DNA of 64,000 nucleotides from an uncultured Tateyamaria sp. (GTDB taxonomy: Bacteria > Pseudomonadota > Alphaproteobacteria > Rhodobacterales > Rhodobacteraceae). The position numbers were made by a program, and so were the translations under genes. Below, in pieces: positions 32,933 through 42,438 of the stretch; position 1 is the stretch's first letter; the number at the start of each line of letters is the position of its first letter. Below the pieces are notes generated by a model that saw only the letters and a program-made list of their open reading frames with translations, was not told the DNA's origin and made no database searches. The stretch is from NCBI RefSeq assembly GCF_947494755.1, contig NZ_CANLVZ010000005.1, positions 1-64,000 on the forward strand, read 5' to 3'.

Positions 32933-34711
32933 ATGGGTCTGATTGAGCTATCGCAGACAGGCTATGCCATTTTGACGCTGACCGTGGTGGGCCTCATGTT
33001 CATCCTGTTTTTGCGCGAAAGTTTCCCGACCGAGGTTGTGGCGATCACGGGCGTGGGGGTCATGCTCGCCTCGGGTGCGTTGCCGTACGAGGACGCGCTG
33101 GCGGTTTTGTCCAACCCGGCACCTTGGACCATCGCGGCGATGTTCATCATCATGGGGGCGCTGGTACGCACGGGCGCGCTGGATGCATTCACGGCCATGG
33201 CCGACAAAAGGGCGCGGACCAATCCGGTGATTGCCATCGCGCTGTTGCTGAGCTTCGTCATTTTCAGCTCGGCCATCGTGTCCAACACGCCGGTGGTCGT
33301 GGTGATGATCCCCGTCTTTATCCAACTGGCCAAAACCATGGGGCTGGCCCCATCCAAGATGTTGATTCCGCTCAGCTATGCGGCGATCCTTGGGGGCACG
33401 TTGACGTTGATCGGGACCTCGACCAACCTGTTGGTGGATGGGGTTGCGCGGGCGCAGGGGCTGGCACCGTTCACCATCTTTGAGGTCACGCCACTGGGTA
33501 TCATTCTGGTGATCTGGGGCATGATTTATCTTCGGTTTTTCGGGCCGATGTTGCTGCCGGATCGCGACAGCATGGCAAGCCTGCTCAGTGACCGCAGCCG
33601 GATGAAATTCTTTACCGAAGCCGTCATCCCGCCGGAGTCCAACCTGATTGGGCGCGAGGTGCAGGGCGTGCAACTGTTCAAGCGAGACGGCGTGCGCCTG
33701 ATCGACCTCATTCGTGGCGATCAGTCCTTGCGGCGCAATCTGGAGGGGGTCGAATTGCAGGTTGGCGACCGTGTGGTACTGCGCACGCAGATGACCGAAT
33801 TGCTGAGTCTGCAAAGCAACAAGGAACTCAAGCGGCTGGATCAGGTGGGCGCGGTCGAGACGACCACCGTTGAGGTTTTGATTACGCCGGGCTGCAAGAT
33901 GATCGGGCGGTCGCTCGGCGCCCTGCGCCTGCGTCGGCGCTACGGGGTCTATCCGCTGGCGGTGCATCGGCGGAATACGAATATCGGGCGGCAACTAGAT
34001 GAATTGGTTGTCAAAGTCGGCGACACGCTGTTGCTGGAAGGCGCGCCCGAGGACATTCAGCGCCTTGCCAATGACATGGACATGGTGGACGTCTCCCAAC
34101 CCTCGCAGCGCGCGTTCCGCCGCAGTCACGCACCCATCGTTTTGACGGTCCTGATCGGCCTTGTGGTGTTCGCTGCGCTTGGCGTTGCCCCGATTTTCAT
34201 GCTGTCGATTTTTGCGGTGGCCATCGTGCTGGTGACCCGCTGCATTGACGCGGACGAGGCGTTTTCCTTTGTGGATGGCCGCCTGCTTGCCCTGATCTTT
34301 GCGATGCTTGGGATCGGTGCCGCGCTTGAGGCATCCGGGGCCGTTGCGCTGATCGTGGATGCGCTCGCGCCGGGGTTGGCCATGCTGCCCCCGTTCCTGA
34401 TCGTGTGGGCGATTTACCTGCTGACCTCTGTTCTGACCGAGCTAGTCAGCAACAATGCGGTTGCCGTGGTGGTCACGCCCATTGCGATTGGGCTGGCAAG
34501 TGCCATGGGGATCGACCCGCGCCCGCTTGTCGTGGCGGTGATGGTGGCGGCCTCGGCCTCGTTCGCGACGCCCATCGGCTATCAGACCAACATGCTGGTC
34601 TACGGCCCCGGCGGATACAAATTCACCGATTTCATGCGTGTGGGCATTCCGCTGAATCTGAGCGTGGGCCTGCTCGCCTCAGCGGTCATTCCATTCATCT
34701 GGCCGCTTTAG
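32933..34711 (+). CDS. SLC13/DASS-type permease with two RCK_C domains
   Basis: 592 residues. Membrane segments cover residues about 5-215 and 395-590; the two halves hold the SNT-type motifs SNTPVVVVMIPVF and SNNAVAVVVTPIA expected of the DASS family for substrate and sodium. Between them, about 215-370, lie two TrkA-C (RCK_C) regulatory domains (VQLFKRDGVRLIDLIRGDQ; LRLRRRYGVYPLAVHRR). The substrate (dicarboxylate, sulfate or other anion) is unknown. A paralogue of the same build lies at 37870-39642. Its 3' end overlaps the PAS gene tail to tail by 4 bases. Confidence 0.9.
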   Translation: MGLIELSQTGYAILTLTVVGLMFILFLRESFPTEVVAITGVGVMLASGALPYEDALAVLSNPAPWTIAAMFIIMGALVRTGALDAFTAMADKRARTNPVIAIALLLSFVIFSSAIVSNTPVVVVMIPVFIQLAKTMGLAPSKMLIPLSYAAILGGTLTLIGTSTNLLVDGVARAQGLAPFTIFEVTPLGIILVIWGMIYLRFFGPMLLPDRDSMASLLSDRSRMKFFTEAVIPPESNLIGREVQGVQLFKRDGVRLIDLIRGDQSLRRNLEGVELQVGDRVVLRTQMTELLSLQSNKELKRLDQVGAVETTTVEVLITPGCKMIGRSLGALRLRRRYGVYPLAVHRRNTNIGRQLDELVVKVGDTLLLEGAPEDIQRLANDMDMVDVSQPSQRAFRRSHAPIVLTVLIGLVVFAALGVAPIFMLSIFAVAIVLVTRCIDADEAFSFVDGRLLALIFAMLGIGAALEASGAVALIVDALAPGLAMLPPFLIVWAIYLLTSVLTELVSNNAVAVVVTPIAIGLASAMGIDPRPLVVAVMVAASASFATPIGYQTNMLVYGPGGYKFTDFMRVGIPLNLSVGLLASAVIPFIWPL

Positions 34712-35151
34712 CAGACCGTCAAGGGGCGGATCGGGTCACTGGTGCGCCGAGAGACCGCGATGAATTCGCTTGGGTTTCCGTCATCGCCAAAGATCGCCTG
34801 CACCGTCACGTCCCACCGGGCGGAGGCACCCTTGGCCGTAGGGCATTCGGCAATGAAATGCGCAGTCTTGCCGTTTCGGGCCTGTACGATGGACTGTTCG
34901 ATCAGCGCACTTGCATCCGAAGGCCACAGCGCGCTCCACCTTTGACCATAAACTTGGGAAAAATCATCAATTTCCATCGCGCACATGCCGTTCTGGCTCA
35001 TGTAGGCGACGGTGCCATCGGGTCTGAGCAGTTTGACGCAATCGGCTGTGCAGGCCATCATCGCGGCCTCGCGTTCCGTATCCTCATACCCAAGCGCGCG
35101 CATCGCATCTGCATCACGCACGGGCCGTTCCAATTCCTGAGTTATTGTCAT
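34708..35151 (-). CDS. PAS domain protein
   Basis: 147 residues, essentially one PAS domain (CTADCVKLLRPDGTVAYMSQ, later CTAKG-like core and AIFGDDGNPSEFIAVSRRTS). No kinase, cyclase or HTH part follows, so it may be a stand-alone sensor or adaptor. The start ATG 35151 has GGAGGTG upstream. Convergent with the SLC13 gene. Confidence 0.8.
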   Translation of the reverse strand: MTITQELERPVRDADAMRALGYEDTEREAAMMACTADCVKLLRPDGTVAYMSQNGMCAMEIDDFSQVYGQRWSALWPSDASALIEQSIVQARNGKTAHFIAECPTAKGASARWDVTVQAIFGDDGNPSEFIAVSRRTSDPIRPLTVC

Positions 35152-35263
35152 CACACCTCCAACCGGGCCTGACATATGCCCGAACTGGCACCACTTTCAC
35201 CTTATGTTCCTTAACAAAGGATTGACGCCGTTGGCGTCACAGTGGTTTTCAGCCGAGGTACGC

Positions 35264-36922
35264 TCAGGCAATCGCGTCCGAGCGTCCTGCGTTTCGGCCG
35301 GAAAAGATGCATCCGCCCAGAAACGTCCCCTCAAGCGCGTTGTAGCCGTGATAGCCACCTCCGCCGAAACCTGCGACCTCTCCGGCGGCAAACAAGCCCG
35401 GTACCGTCGCCCCATCGGCCGCAATCATCTGGCTGTCGAGGTTGGTTTGCAGCCCGCCAAGAGTTTTGCGGGTGAGGATATGCAGTTTGACAGCGATCAG
35501 AGGGCCGTTGGCCGGGTCGAGGAATTTGTGCGGCTTGGCGGTGCGGATCAGCCGGTCGCCTCGATAGTTGCGTGCGGCATGGATCGCCATGATTTGCGCG
35601 TCCTTGGAGAACGGATTGTCGACCTGGGCGTCGCGCGCCTCGATCTGGGGGCGCAGCTTGGCCTCGGTGATCAGGTTGCCGCCTGCCACCTGGTTCATGC
35701 CGTTGACGAGGGCTGTGAGATCATTGGCGACCACAAAGTCCTCGCCCCGCTCCTTGAACGCCTCGACGGGGGCTGTCGCCTTAGAACCCGACAGAATGCG
35801 TTGGCGGATGACCTCGCTCCACTTTTTCGAGGTGAAATCCGGGTTCTGTTCGGAGCCTGACAGCGCAAACTCTTTCTTGATGATCTTCTGGGTCAGCACG
35901 AACCAACTATAGTCATAGCCCGTCTTCAGGATCTCGCGCAGGGTCCCCATACTGTCAAAACCGGGCAGGGCAGGCGGTGCGAAGCGGTTGCCGGTGGCGT
36001 CAAACCACATCGAGGAGGGGCCTGGCAGGATGCGGATGCCGTGGGCGGGCCAGATCGGATCCCAGTTCTTGACCCCTTCGGTGTAGTGCCACATCCGGTC
36101 GCCGTTGATGACATGACCGCCTGCGGTTTCGGATATACCGATCATGCGCCCGTCCACATGGGCCGGCACGCCCGCAACCATGTCCTTGGGCGCGGGGCCA
36201 AGGCGGTCGGTGGGCCAGACCTTGCGCACCATCTCGAAATTGCCGCCGATGCCACCCGAGGTCACGATGACCGACGGCGCGCGCAAGCTGAAGCCCCGCA
36301 CCGGATCGCGGTTGGTCTTTTGGCCGCGCTCGGCGGTGTCTTCGGCCAGCACCGTGCCGCTGATTCCTTTGGCCGCGCCATTTTCCATGTCGATCCGGTC
36401 GACCTGATGGCGGAATTGGAAGGTAATGAGCCCGGCTTTTTCATGCTCCAGACAGCGGCGCACGAATTGTTCGATTATGCCCGGGCCAGTGCCCCATGTG
36501 ATGTGAAAGCGCGGCACCGAATTGCCGTGCCCATCGGCAAAGCCGCCGCCGCGTTCAGCCCAGCCCACGACCGGGAACCAGCGATGGCCCATCGCGTGCA
36601 GCCAAGGCCGCATCTCTCCGGCGGCGAAATCCAGATAGGCTTCGGCCCATTTGCGCGGCCATGCGTCCTCGTCCCGGTCAAACTGTGCGCTGCCCATCCA
36701 ATCGTTCAACGCCAACTGGCGGCTGTCGCGGATGCCCATGCGGCGCTGTTCGGGCGTATCGATCATGAACAGGCCCCCAAGGCTCCAGAACGCCTGACCG
36801 CCGATGAAACTGCGCGGTTCCTGATCGACCACGATCACCTGTTTGCCGCGATCCCCGAGTTCGGCGGCAGCGGCGAGGCCTGCAAGGCCCGATCCGATGA
36901 TGATGGCGTCAGCACTGTCCAT
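35264..36922 (-). CDS. FAD-binding dehydrogenase, KSTD/fumarate-reductase-like
   Basis: 552 residues. An N-terminal dinucleotide motif GSGLAGLAAAAELGDRG (about 11-27) binds FAD, and the C-terminal FAVGEVAGFGGGGYHGYNAL segment (here FAAGEVAGFGGGGYHG) is the FAD-binding-2 closure. Long sequences such as WGTGPGIIEQF match the family labelled 3-ketosteroid-delta-1-dehydrogenase-like, whose true substrates vary. It starts 12 bases after a bile acid:sodium symporter family gene, so uptake and oxidation of a common substrate is plausible but not shown. Confidence 0.85.
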   Translation of the reverse strand: MDSADAIIIGSGLAGLAAAAELGDRGKQVIVVDQEPRSFIGGQAFWSLGGLFMIDTPEQRRMGIRDSRQLALNDWMGSAQFDRDEDAWPRKWAEAYLDFAAGEMRPWLHAMGHRWFPVVGWAERGGGFADGHGNSVPRFHITWGTGPGIIEQFVRRCLEHEKAGLITFQFRHQVDRIDMENGAAKGISGTVLAEDTAERGQKTNRDPVRGFSLRAPSVIVTSGGIGGNFEMVRKVWPTDRLGPAPKDMVAGVPAHVDGRMIGISETAGGHVINGDRMWHYTEGVKNWDPIWPAHGIRILPGPSSMWFDATGNRFAPPALPGFDSMGTLREILKTGYDYSWFVLTQKIIKKEFALSGSEQNPDFTSKKWSEVIRQRILSGSKATAPVEAFKERGEDFVVANDLTALVNGMNQVAGGNLITEAKLRPQIEARDAQVDNPFSKDAQIMAIHAARNYRGDRLIRTAKPHKFLDPANGPLIAVKLHILTRKTLGGLQTNLDSQMIAADGATVPGLFAAGEVAGFGGGGYHGYNALEGTFLGGCIFSGRNAGRSDAIA

Positions 36923-36934
36923 GGGCCTGATCCT

Positions 36935-37792
36935 TTAGCGGCTGCGATAGAAGGCAAGGAATGGGAGCGCGACCAAATACATCGTGATCCCGTAGACGGC
37001 GGCGGGCAGGGCCATCGCGCTGAACCCTTCGCTTTGCCCTGAGATCAGGGCGGCCAGCGTGATCCCGAGGGTCGCGTTCTGGATGCCCGCCTCGATCGAG
37101 ACAGTTTTGGATTGGTGCCAGCCAAGGGCGGCGGTGCGCGCAAGCCCGAAACCGATCAGCAGCAGTGCGACGTTCAGGACGATCAGCGCCGGGCCAAGCG
37201 TGCCCAGATTCTCGATGAACGTGTCCCAGTTGCCGATCAGCGCTGCAATGACGATCAGGATGAACAATAGCGTCGCCAGTCGGGTCAGAAAGGAGTCGAC
37301 GGCGGTCGCGAAACCGGGCGCAAAATGGCGGATCGTGACACCGATCAGCACAGGCAGGGTGGTGATCAGAAACATCGCAATGGCAAGGGACGTCACGGAC
37401 ACATCGGGCGCGGCATCGCCCATGAAATGAACCACGGCCCAAGCCGCGAGTACCGGCACGGTGAGGATGCTGAGCAGGCTGATGACAGCCGTAAGGGAAA
37501 CGGACAGCGCCACGTCGCCGCGTGCCAGCCGGGACACCATGTTCGAGGTCACGCCACCGGGGCAAAAGCTGAGCAGCATGAAGCCGACCGCGAGTTCCGT
37601 GCCAAAGCCAAAGGCCAGAACGATGATATAGGTGACAATGGGCAGCAATATGACCTGCGCCACTGCGCCGATGGCAAAGGCCTTGGGTTGGCGCAACACG
37701 CGCGCAAAGTCGCCAAGTGTCAGCCCGATGCCAAGGCTCAGCATGATGATCGCCAGCGACAGCGGCAGCACCACGTTGATCAATGTGTCCAT
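36935..37792 (-). CDS. BASS family (bile acid:sodium symporter) transporter
   Basis: 285 residues, about nine membrane helices. The conserved FCPGGVTSNMVSRLARGDVA (about 77-97) is the sodium/substrate crossover motif. Bacterial members move bile acids, pyruvate-like acids or pantoate, so the substrate is open. Same-strand between an SLC13-RCK gene (77 bases upstream) and the KSTD-like gene (12 bases downstream). Confidence 0.9.
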   Translation of the reverse strand: MDTLINVVLPLSLAIIMLSLGIGLTLGDFARVLRQPKAFAIGAVAQVILLPIVTYIIVLAFGFGTELAVGFMLLSFCPGGVTSNMVSRLARGDVALSVSLTAVISLLSILTVPVLAAWAVVHFMGDAAPDVSVTSLAIAMFLITTLPVLIGVTIRHFAPGFATAVDSFLTRLATLLFILIVIAALIGNWDTFIENLGTLGPALIVLNVALLLIGFGLARTAALGWHQSKTVSIEAGIQNATLGITLAALISGQSEGFSAMALPAAVYGITMYLVALPFLAFYRSR

Positions 37793-37869
37793 ATGTTTGT
37801 CTCCCTGCGGGTCAGGTTACGCATGACGCGCAGGGGCGCGCAATGTTTACGCGCCGGCAGGGCGCAAGG

Positions 37870-39642
37870 TCAGAGCGGCCAGAACACGAGGATCGCGGGA
37901 ATGGACACGGCGATCACGATGACCTCAAGCGGCAGACCCATGCGCCAATAGTCGCCAAAGTGGTAGCCGCCGGGGCCAAGGATCAGCGTGTTGTTCTTGT
38001 GTCCGATGGGCGTCAGGAAGGCCGAAGACGCCGCGACGGCCACAGCCATCAGGAACGGGTCGGGCGAGACGTCGAGCGAGCGTGCCATCTGGATGCCGAC
38101 TGGTGCGGCCACAATCGTGGTCGCCGTATTGTTCAGCACATCCGACAGCGACATGGTCACCACCATCAGAACGGTCAGAACCGCCCATGCGGGCATGCCT
38201 TGTGTAAGGGTGATCAGCCAGCCTGCGATCAACTCGGTGCCCCCGGAGGTTTCAAGTGCTGCGCCGAGCGGGATCATGGAACCAAGCAGAACCACAACGG
38301 GCCATTCGATATGGGTGTAAAGCTCGGACAGGGGTACGATGCGCGTGAGCACATAGGCGATGACCACAAGCCCCAAGGCGATCGGTAGGTATAGCAGGCC
38401 AACGCTGGCCCCCAGAACCGCTGCGCCAAAAAGGCCAATGGCCATCCACACCTTGCTGTCCTCCGTCACGGCGAGGCCACGGCTTTCCAGCGGCAGGCAG
38501 CCCAGCCATTGGGTCACGTCCGCGCCCGTGTCGCGCGGCACAAGCAGCAACAGGATGTCCCCCGTCTGAATCTCGGTCTTGCGGATCTGGTTGGTGATGC
38601 GCACGCCGCGCCGCGACAGGCCCAACAGAACGGTGTTGCGCCGCCAGGCCAGCCCGACCATTTGCGCGGTGCGGCCCACAAGGCGGCTGTTTTCGGTCAC
38701 CACGACCTCAATGATCTCGACGCCTTCACCGGCGGCGTTGAGTTTTTCCTCGCGTTCGGCATCGGCAACGGCCAAGCCGGTGGCGGCGCGGAATTCGTCC
38801 AGCGCATCGGGCGCGGCTTCGATGATCAGCGCATCGCCTGCTTTGAGTTCCGAGCTGCGCGCGCGGCCATAGCGCCGCTTGCCCTCGCGCAAGAGGCCCA
38901 CGATGGCAACATCTGCCTTGTCGGCGTCCTCTTCCAACTCTCCGAGCCGCTTGCCGATATGTTTGCTGTCCTCGGGCACGACGAGTTCGGCGACATAGCT
39001 GGCCAGTTCTTCGAGTTCCGCGCAGGCATCCTCGCGCGCGGGGATCATGCGCCAGCCGACCAGCGCGACAAAGATCAGCCCCGCAACCGCCGCGACCCCG
39101 CCGACAGGGGCAAAGTCGAACATGCGGAAAGGTTCCCCCAACGCATCCTCGCGGATCGTGGCGATGATGATATTGGGGGGTGTGCCGATCAGCGTGACCA
39201 TGCCTCCAAGGATCGTCGCGAAGCTGAGCGGCATGAGGCTGAGGCCCGGGCTGCGCCCTGCCTTGCGCGCGGTTTGCACATCCACAGGCATGAGCAGGGC
39301 AAGGGCGGCCACGTTGTTCATGAAGGCCGAGAGCACGCCCCCGATGGCCCCCATGAGCGCGATATGCCCGCCGAGGGCGCGGCTGGAATCCACCAGCGTG
39401 CGGGTGATCAGGAAAACGGCGCCCGAGCGCACCAGCCCCGCCGAGACCACAAGCACCAGGGCCACGACCAATGTGGCCGGATGTCCAAAGCCCGAGAACG
39501 CGTCCGCACTGGGCACGACCCCGAGCACGACGCCGATCATCAGTGCCGAGAAGGCCACGATATCATAACGGAACTTGCCCCAGAGCAGCATCCCAAAGAC
39601 GGTGCCAAACAGGGTGAAGAGGATAATCTGATCTATTGTCAT
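37870..39642 (-). CDS. SLC13/DASS-type permease with two RCK_C domains, paralogue
   Basis: 590 residues, same build as the 32933-34711 gene: membrane halves at about 1-200 and 395-590 with GTPPNIIIATIRED and a late LNNTATTIVAAPVG, and two RCK_C domains between (VVPEDSKHIGKRLGELEED; VTENSRLVGRTAQMVGLAWR). The sequence is clearly diverged from its paralogue, so the duplication is old or the genes were acquired separately. Likely regulated by a ligand bound to the RCK parts. Substrate unknown. Confidence 0.9.
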   Translation of the reverse strand: MTIDQIILFTLFGTVFGMLLWGKFRYDIVAFSALMIGVVLGVVPSADAFSGFGHPATLVVALVLVVSAGLVRSGAVFLITRTLVDSSRALGGHIALMGAIGGVLSAFMNNVAALALLMPVDVQTARKAGRSPGLSLMPLSFATILGGMVTLIGTPPNIIIATIREDALGEPFRMFDFAPVGGVAAVAGLIFVALVGWRMIPAREDACAELEELASYVAELVVPEDSKHIGKRLGELEEDADKADVAIVGLLREGKRRYGRARSSELKAGDALIIEAAPDALDEFRAATGLAVADAEREEKLNAAGEGVEIIEVVVTENSRLVGRTAQMVGLAWRRNTVLLGLSRRGVRITNQIRKTEIQTGDILLLLVPRDTGADVTQWLGCLPLESRGLAVTEDSKVWMAIGLFGAAVLGASVGLLYLPIALGLVVIAYVLTRIVPLSELYTHIEWPVVVLLGSMIPLGAALETSGGTELIAGWLITLTQGMPAWAVLTVLMVVTMSLSDVLNNTATTIVAAPVGIQMARSLDVSPDPFLMAVAVAASSAFLTPIGHKNNTLILGPGGYHFGDYWRMGLPLEVIVIAVSIPAILVFWPL

Positions 39643-39744
39643 GGCCGCACCCTAGGGAGGCGGTGCCGGGCGTGCCAGTTGTTTTTTGCTTGTCGTGAGG
39701 GGACTTGGCCATGATCCGAAGGGCGCTGGCGCGACACGATGTTT

Positions 39745-39803
39745 CAGGGGGTGCTGCCCCCGTCGCTGGCGCGACTCCCCCGCGGTATTTTTGGTCAAAA
39801 GAA
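39745..39803 (+). repeat. Dispersed double-hairpin element, copy B
   Basis: GGGGG-TGCTG-CCCCC (39747-39761), GTCGC-TGGC-GCGAC (39762-39775), then TCCCCCGCGGTATTTTTGG and TCAAAAGAAG. Compared with copy A, the second hairpin has a different sequence that still pairs, which argues for selection on structure. It ends 10 bases before the stop codon of the glutathionyl-hydroquinone reductase gene. Confidence 0.75.
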
Positions 39804-39812
39804 GCTTTGGGT

Positions 39813-40760
39813 TCAGAGCGGTGGGATGGTGCGATCTGGTGGTTCGGTCCAGTTCACATGAGGGCCTGTGGGGATGATGCCGAGTGGGTTGCGCAATTCT
39901 GAGGGGGAGAAGTAGCCTGCTTTGTAGATGTCGGGTTTGACGGTCTTTGCGATGCCCGGCACTGTATAAAGCGCGCGGGCGTAGTCCCAGAGATTGGGGT
40001 AGTCCGACAGCTTCTTGAGGTTGCATTTGAAAGCGTAGTGATAGGCCACGTCAAAGCGGGCGAGCGTGGGGAACAGTCTGAGATCAGCCTCGGTGAGGGT
40101 GTCGCCCACAAGTGTGGTGCGGGTTTTGAGGTGGTCTTCGATCTCGTCAAGTGCTGCAAAGAGGTCCGTTACAGCGCTGTCATAGGCCTCTTGGCTGCGT
40201 GCGAAGCCGGCGCGGTAGACGCCGTTGTTGATGCGGGAATGGATAAGGGTGTTCCAGCCGTCGATCTCTGCCTCGTGCGCTTTGGGGACCAGTCGGCGGG
40301 CGGGGTCAAAGGCGAGGGCCAGCATCCGAGTGATGTCCGCACTTTCGTTCGACACGATCTGTTCGGTGTCCTTGTCCCACAGGACCGGCACCGTGATCCG
40401 GCCCGTGTAGCCCGGGGTTTGACGGGCATAGACCTCGTGCACCGCATGTGCGCTCAGTTCGGGGTCGCTATAGGCCCCGCTTGTGTCAAACACCCAGCCT
40501 TGGTCGGTGCGGCGGGGTTTCGCGATGCTGATCGAGACGGCCTCGGTGAGGTTCAGCACCGCGCGCGCCAACAGTGTACGGTGCGCCCATGGGCAGTTCC
40601 ACGCAACAAAGAGGTGGTAGCGGCCAGCTTGGGGCAAGTAGGAACCATCTGTCGTGATCCAGTTGCGCAGGGTGCTTTTGGCCCGTTCATAGGCCCCGCT
40701 GGCATCCGTATTCGGAGCCGGGTCATTGACGTCATAGGTTCCATTGATCATCACGCCCAT
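39813..40760 (-). CDS. Glutathionyl-hydroquinone reductase (Xi-class GST)
   Basis: 315 residues. Cys56 in WNCPWAHR is the catalytic CPWA motif of YqjG/PcpF-type enzymes, which reduce glutathionyl-hydroquinones using GSH. The GST C-terminal half holds [17 protein letters not shown] and [20 protein letters not shown]-like segments (here [19 protein letters not shown]). Length agrees with the family. Monocistronic. Confidence 0.92.
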   Translation of the reverse strand: MGVMINGTYDVNDPAPNTDASGAYERAKSTLRNWITTDGSYLPQAGRYHLFVAWNCPWAHRTLLARAVLNLTEAVSISIAKPRRTDQGWVFDTSGAYSDPELSAHAVHEVYARQTPGYTGRITVPVLWDKDTEQIVSNESADITRMLALAFDPARRLVPKAHEAEIDGWNTLIHSRINNGVYRAGFARSQEAYDSAVTDLFAALDEIEDHLKTRTTLVGDTLTEADLRLFPTLARFDVAYHYAFKCNLKKLSDYPNLWDYARALYTVPGIAKTVKPDIYKAGYFSPSELRNPLGIIPTGPHVNWTEPPDRTIPPL

Positions 40761-40937
40761 GTGCTGCTGTCGCCTTTCGCTTTTGTGCGCAGATTAACGG
40801 CATCGTCGCGATTGGCGACGCGCATCTGCCCTGCATGTCCGCACAGGGCGGGCTTGCCCCGGCCCGCGCCCTTGCCCTATAGCATCGCGGAACGCATTTT
40901 CGACATATACCGCGACGGCGGAAGACAGGAGGCAGCG

Positions 40938-41687
40938 ATGGCAGGCCACTCAAAATGGGCAAACATCCAGCACCGCAAAGGCCGGCAGGACAAGATCCGC
41001 GCCAAGTTGTTCTCAAAAATGTCCAAGGAAATCACCGTGGCCGCCAAGATGGGCGACCCGGACCCCGAAAAGAACCCGCGCCTGCGCCTTGCGGTGAAAG
41101 AGGCCAAGTCAAATTCCGTCCCGAAGGACGTCATCGATCGCGCCATCAAGAAGTCGCAGGCCGGGGACGGGGATGATTACGAGGAGATCCGCTATGAGGG
41201 CTATGGCCCCAATGGCGTGGCGGTGATTGTCGAGGCGATGACGGACAATCGCAATCGCACCGCTTCGACCGTGCGCTCCACTTTCACCAAGAACGGCGGC
41301 AATCTGGGTGAGACCGGCAGCGTGGGCTTCATGTTTGATCGCAAGGGGGCCGTCAGCTATCCGGCGGAGGTCGGCGATGCCGATACCGTCATGATGGCAG
41401 CCATTGAGGCGGGGGCCGAGGATGTGGAGTCGAGCGAGGACGGCCATGTGATCTGGTGTGCGGACACCGACCTCAATGAGGTGTCCAACGCGCTTGAGGC
41501 GGAACTGGGCGAGTCGGAATCGACCAAGCTGATCTGGCGGCCCACCACCACCACCGAGATGGACCTTGAGGGCATGCAAAAGCTGATGAAACTGGTGGAC
41601 GCGCTGGAAGATGATGATGACGTGCAACTGGTCACGACCAATTTTGAGGCCAGCGACGAGGTGATGGCGCAGCTTGACGAGAGTTAA
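40938..41687 (+). CDS. yebC: YebC/PmpR family transcriptional regulator / translation factor
   Basis: 249 residues, [19 protein letters not shown] start and the full three-domain TACO1/YebC family length. Family members bind DNA as regulators and, in recent work, help ribosomes through proline-rich stretches. AGGAGGC precedes the start ATG 40938. Monocistronic; a copy of the double-hairpin element follows it. Confidence 0.95.
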   Translation: MAGHSKWANIQHRKGRQDKIRAKLFSKMSKEITVAAKMGDPDPEKNPRLRLAVKEAKSNSVPKDVIDRAIKKSQAGDGDDYEEIRYEGYGPNGVAVIVEAMTDNRNRTASTVRSTFTKNGGNLGETGSVGFMFDRKGAVSYPAEVGDADTVMMAAIEAGAEDVESSEDGHVIWCADTDLNEVSNALEAELGESESTKLIWRPTTTTEMDLEGMQKLMKLVDALEDDDDVQLVTTNFEASDEVMAQLDES

Positions 41688-41753
41688 GTCGCCAGCCGGG
41701 GAAAGAGGCCCGTTCACCAGACGGTAGGGGCGTTATTCGGGGGCGCTTTTGCT

Positions 41754-41811
41754 CAGGGGGTGTTGCGCCCGCCCGTGCGGCTTCCCCAACGGTATTTCTG
41801 GTCAAAAGAAC
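41754..41811 (+). repeat. Dispersed double-hairpin element, copy C
   Basis: GGGGGTGTTGCGCCC (imperfect first hairpin), GCCCGTGCGGC (short second hairpin), then TTCCCCAACGGTATTTCTGG and TCAAAAGAAC. More decayed than copies A and B but in the same order. Lies between the convergent yebC and a small hypothetical gene. Confidence 0.65.
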
Positions 41812-41903
41812 ATTGGGTTGCTTGCGGGCCTGCACCTGAAACGCAAAACGCCGCACTGTTTCCAGCGGCGGCGCATCATCCATCCAGAAAAGTGGGGCGT
41901 TCC

Positions 41904-42146
41904 TTAAAAAAACAGTTGGCGGGCAACCTGGCTCCAGCTGGATCCGGCCACGGCGTGCGGGGCAGGGGTCTGGCGGCGCAACCGGCGCATCAGGCCCTTG
42001 AGATCGTTAAGCCGCGTGCGTGCAGCACTGCCTCCGGCCCGGCTTTGGACAGATAGAATCTTTTCCTGCGTTTGCAGGGCCGCTTCGATCAGCTCAAGAT
42101 CCTGCTTGGTCAGGTCCACCGAATGTGTGTCGTCAAGCATCTTCAT
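41904..42146 (-). CDS. Small hypothetical protein
   Basis: 80 residues. N-terminal helix LTKQDLELIEAALQTQEKIL, then an Arg-rich LNDLKGLMRRLRRQTPAP segment and a hydrophobic end. GAGGAAGC precedes ATG 42146 at good distance. No family recognised. The amphipathic first half suggests a short coiled coil; a role in regulation is possible. Confidence 0.6.
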   Translation of the reverse strand: MKMLDDTHSVDLTKQDLELIEAALQTQEKILSVQSRAGGSAARTRLNDLKGLMRRLRRQTPAPHAVAGSSWSQVARQLFF

Positions 42147-42438
42147 GCTTCCTCATTATACGAGCCCATCATATGGGGGCTATGGGGTAATACGCCAATC
42201 ATCAAAGATCAGATCAGCGTGATACCCCCGTTACTTGTCAATTTCTGGCCACAGGCTCGATCTTGCCCAGATCTGATTTGGCCAGAGGGGTGGTCTTTCA
42301 GATAGATGGGGGGGGCTCAACCCGATTGCGCTGTTTATTTGTGCAACCCTGCTGTGCAAAAAACGTATAGCTTGGCACGCCTTGCCGCCCGGTCTTCATC
42401 CATCTAGTCAGGGTTCTGGTGTTTTTGGAGGCGTCTTT
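42147..42438. other. Intergenic region, 292 bases
   Basis: Divergent spacer between the small hypothetical gene and the amino-acid exporter gene. It should hold both promoters. No structured RNA, repeat or further frame was recognised. Confidence 0.5.
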
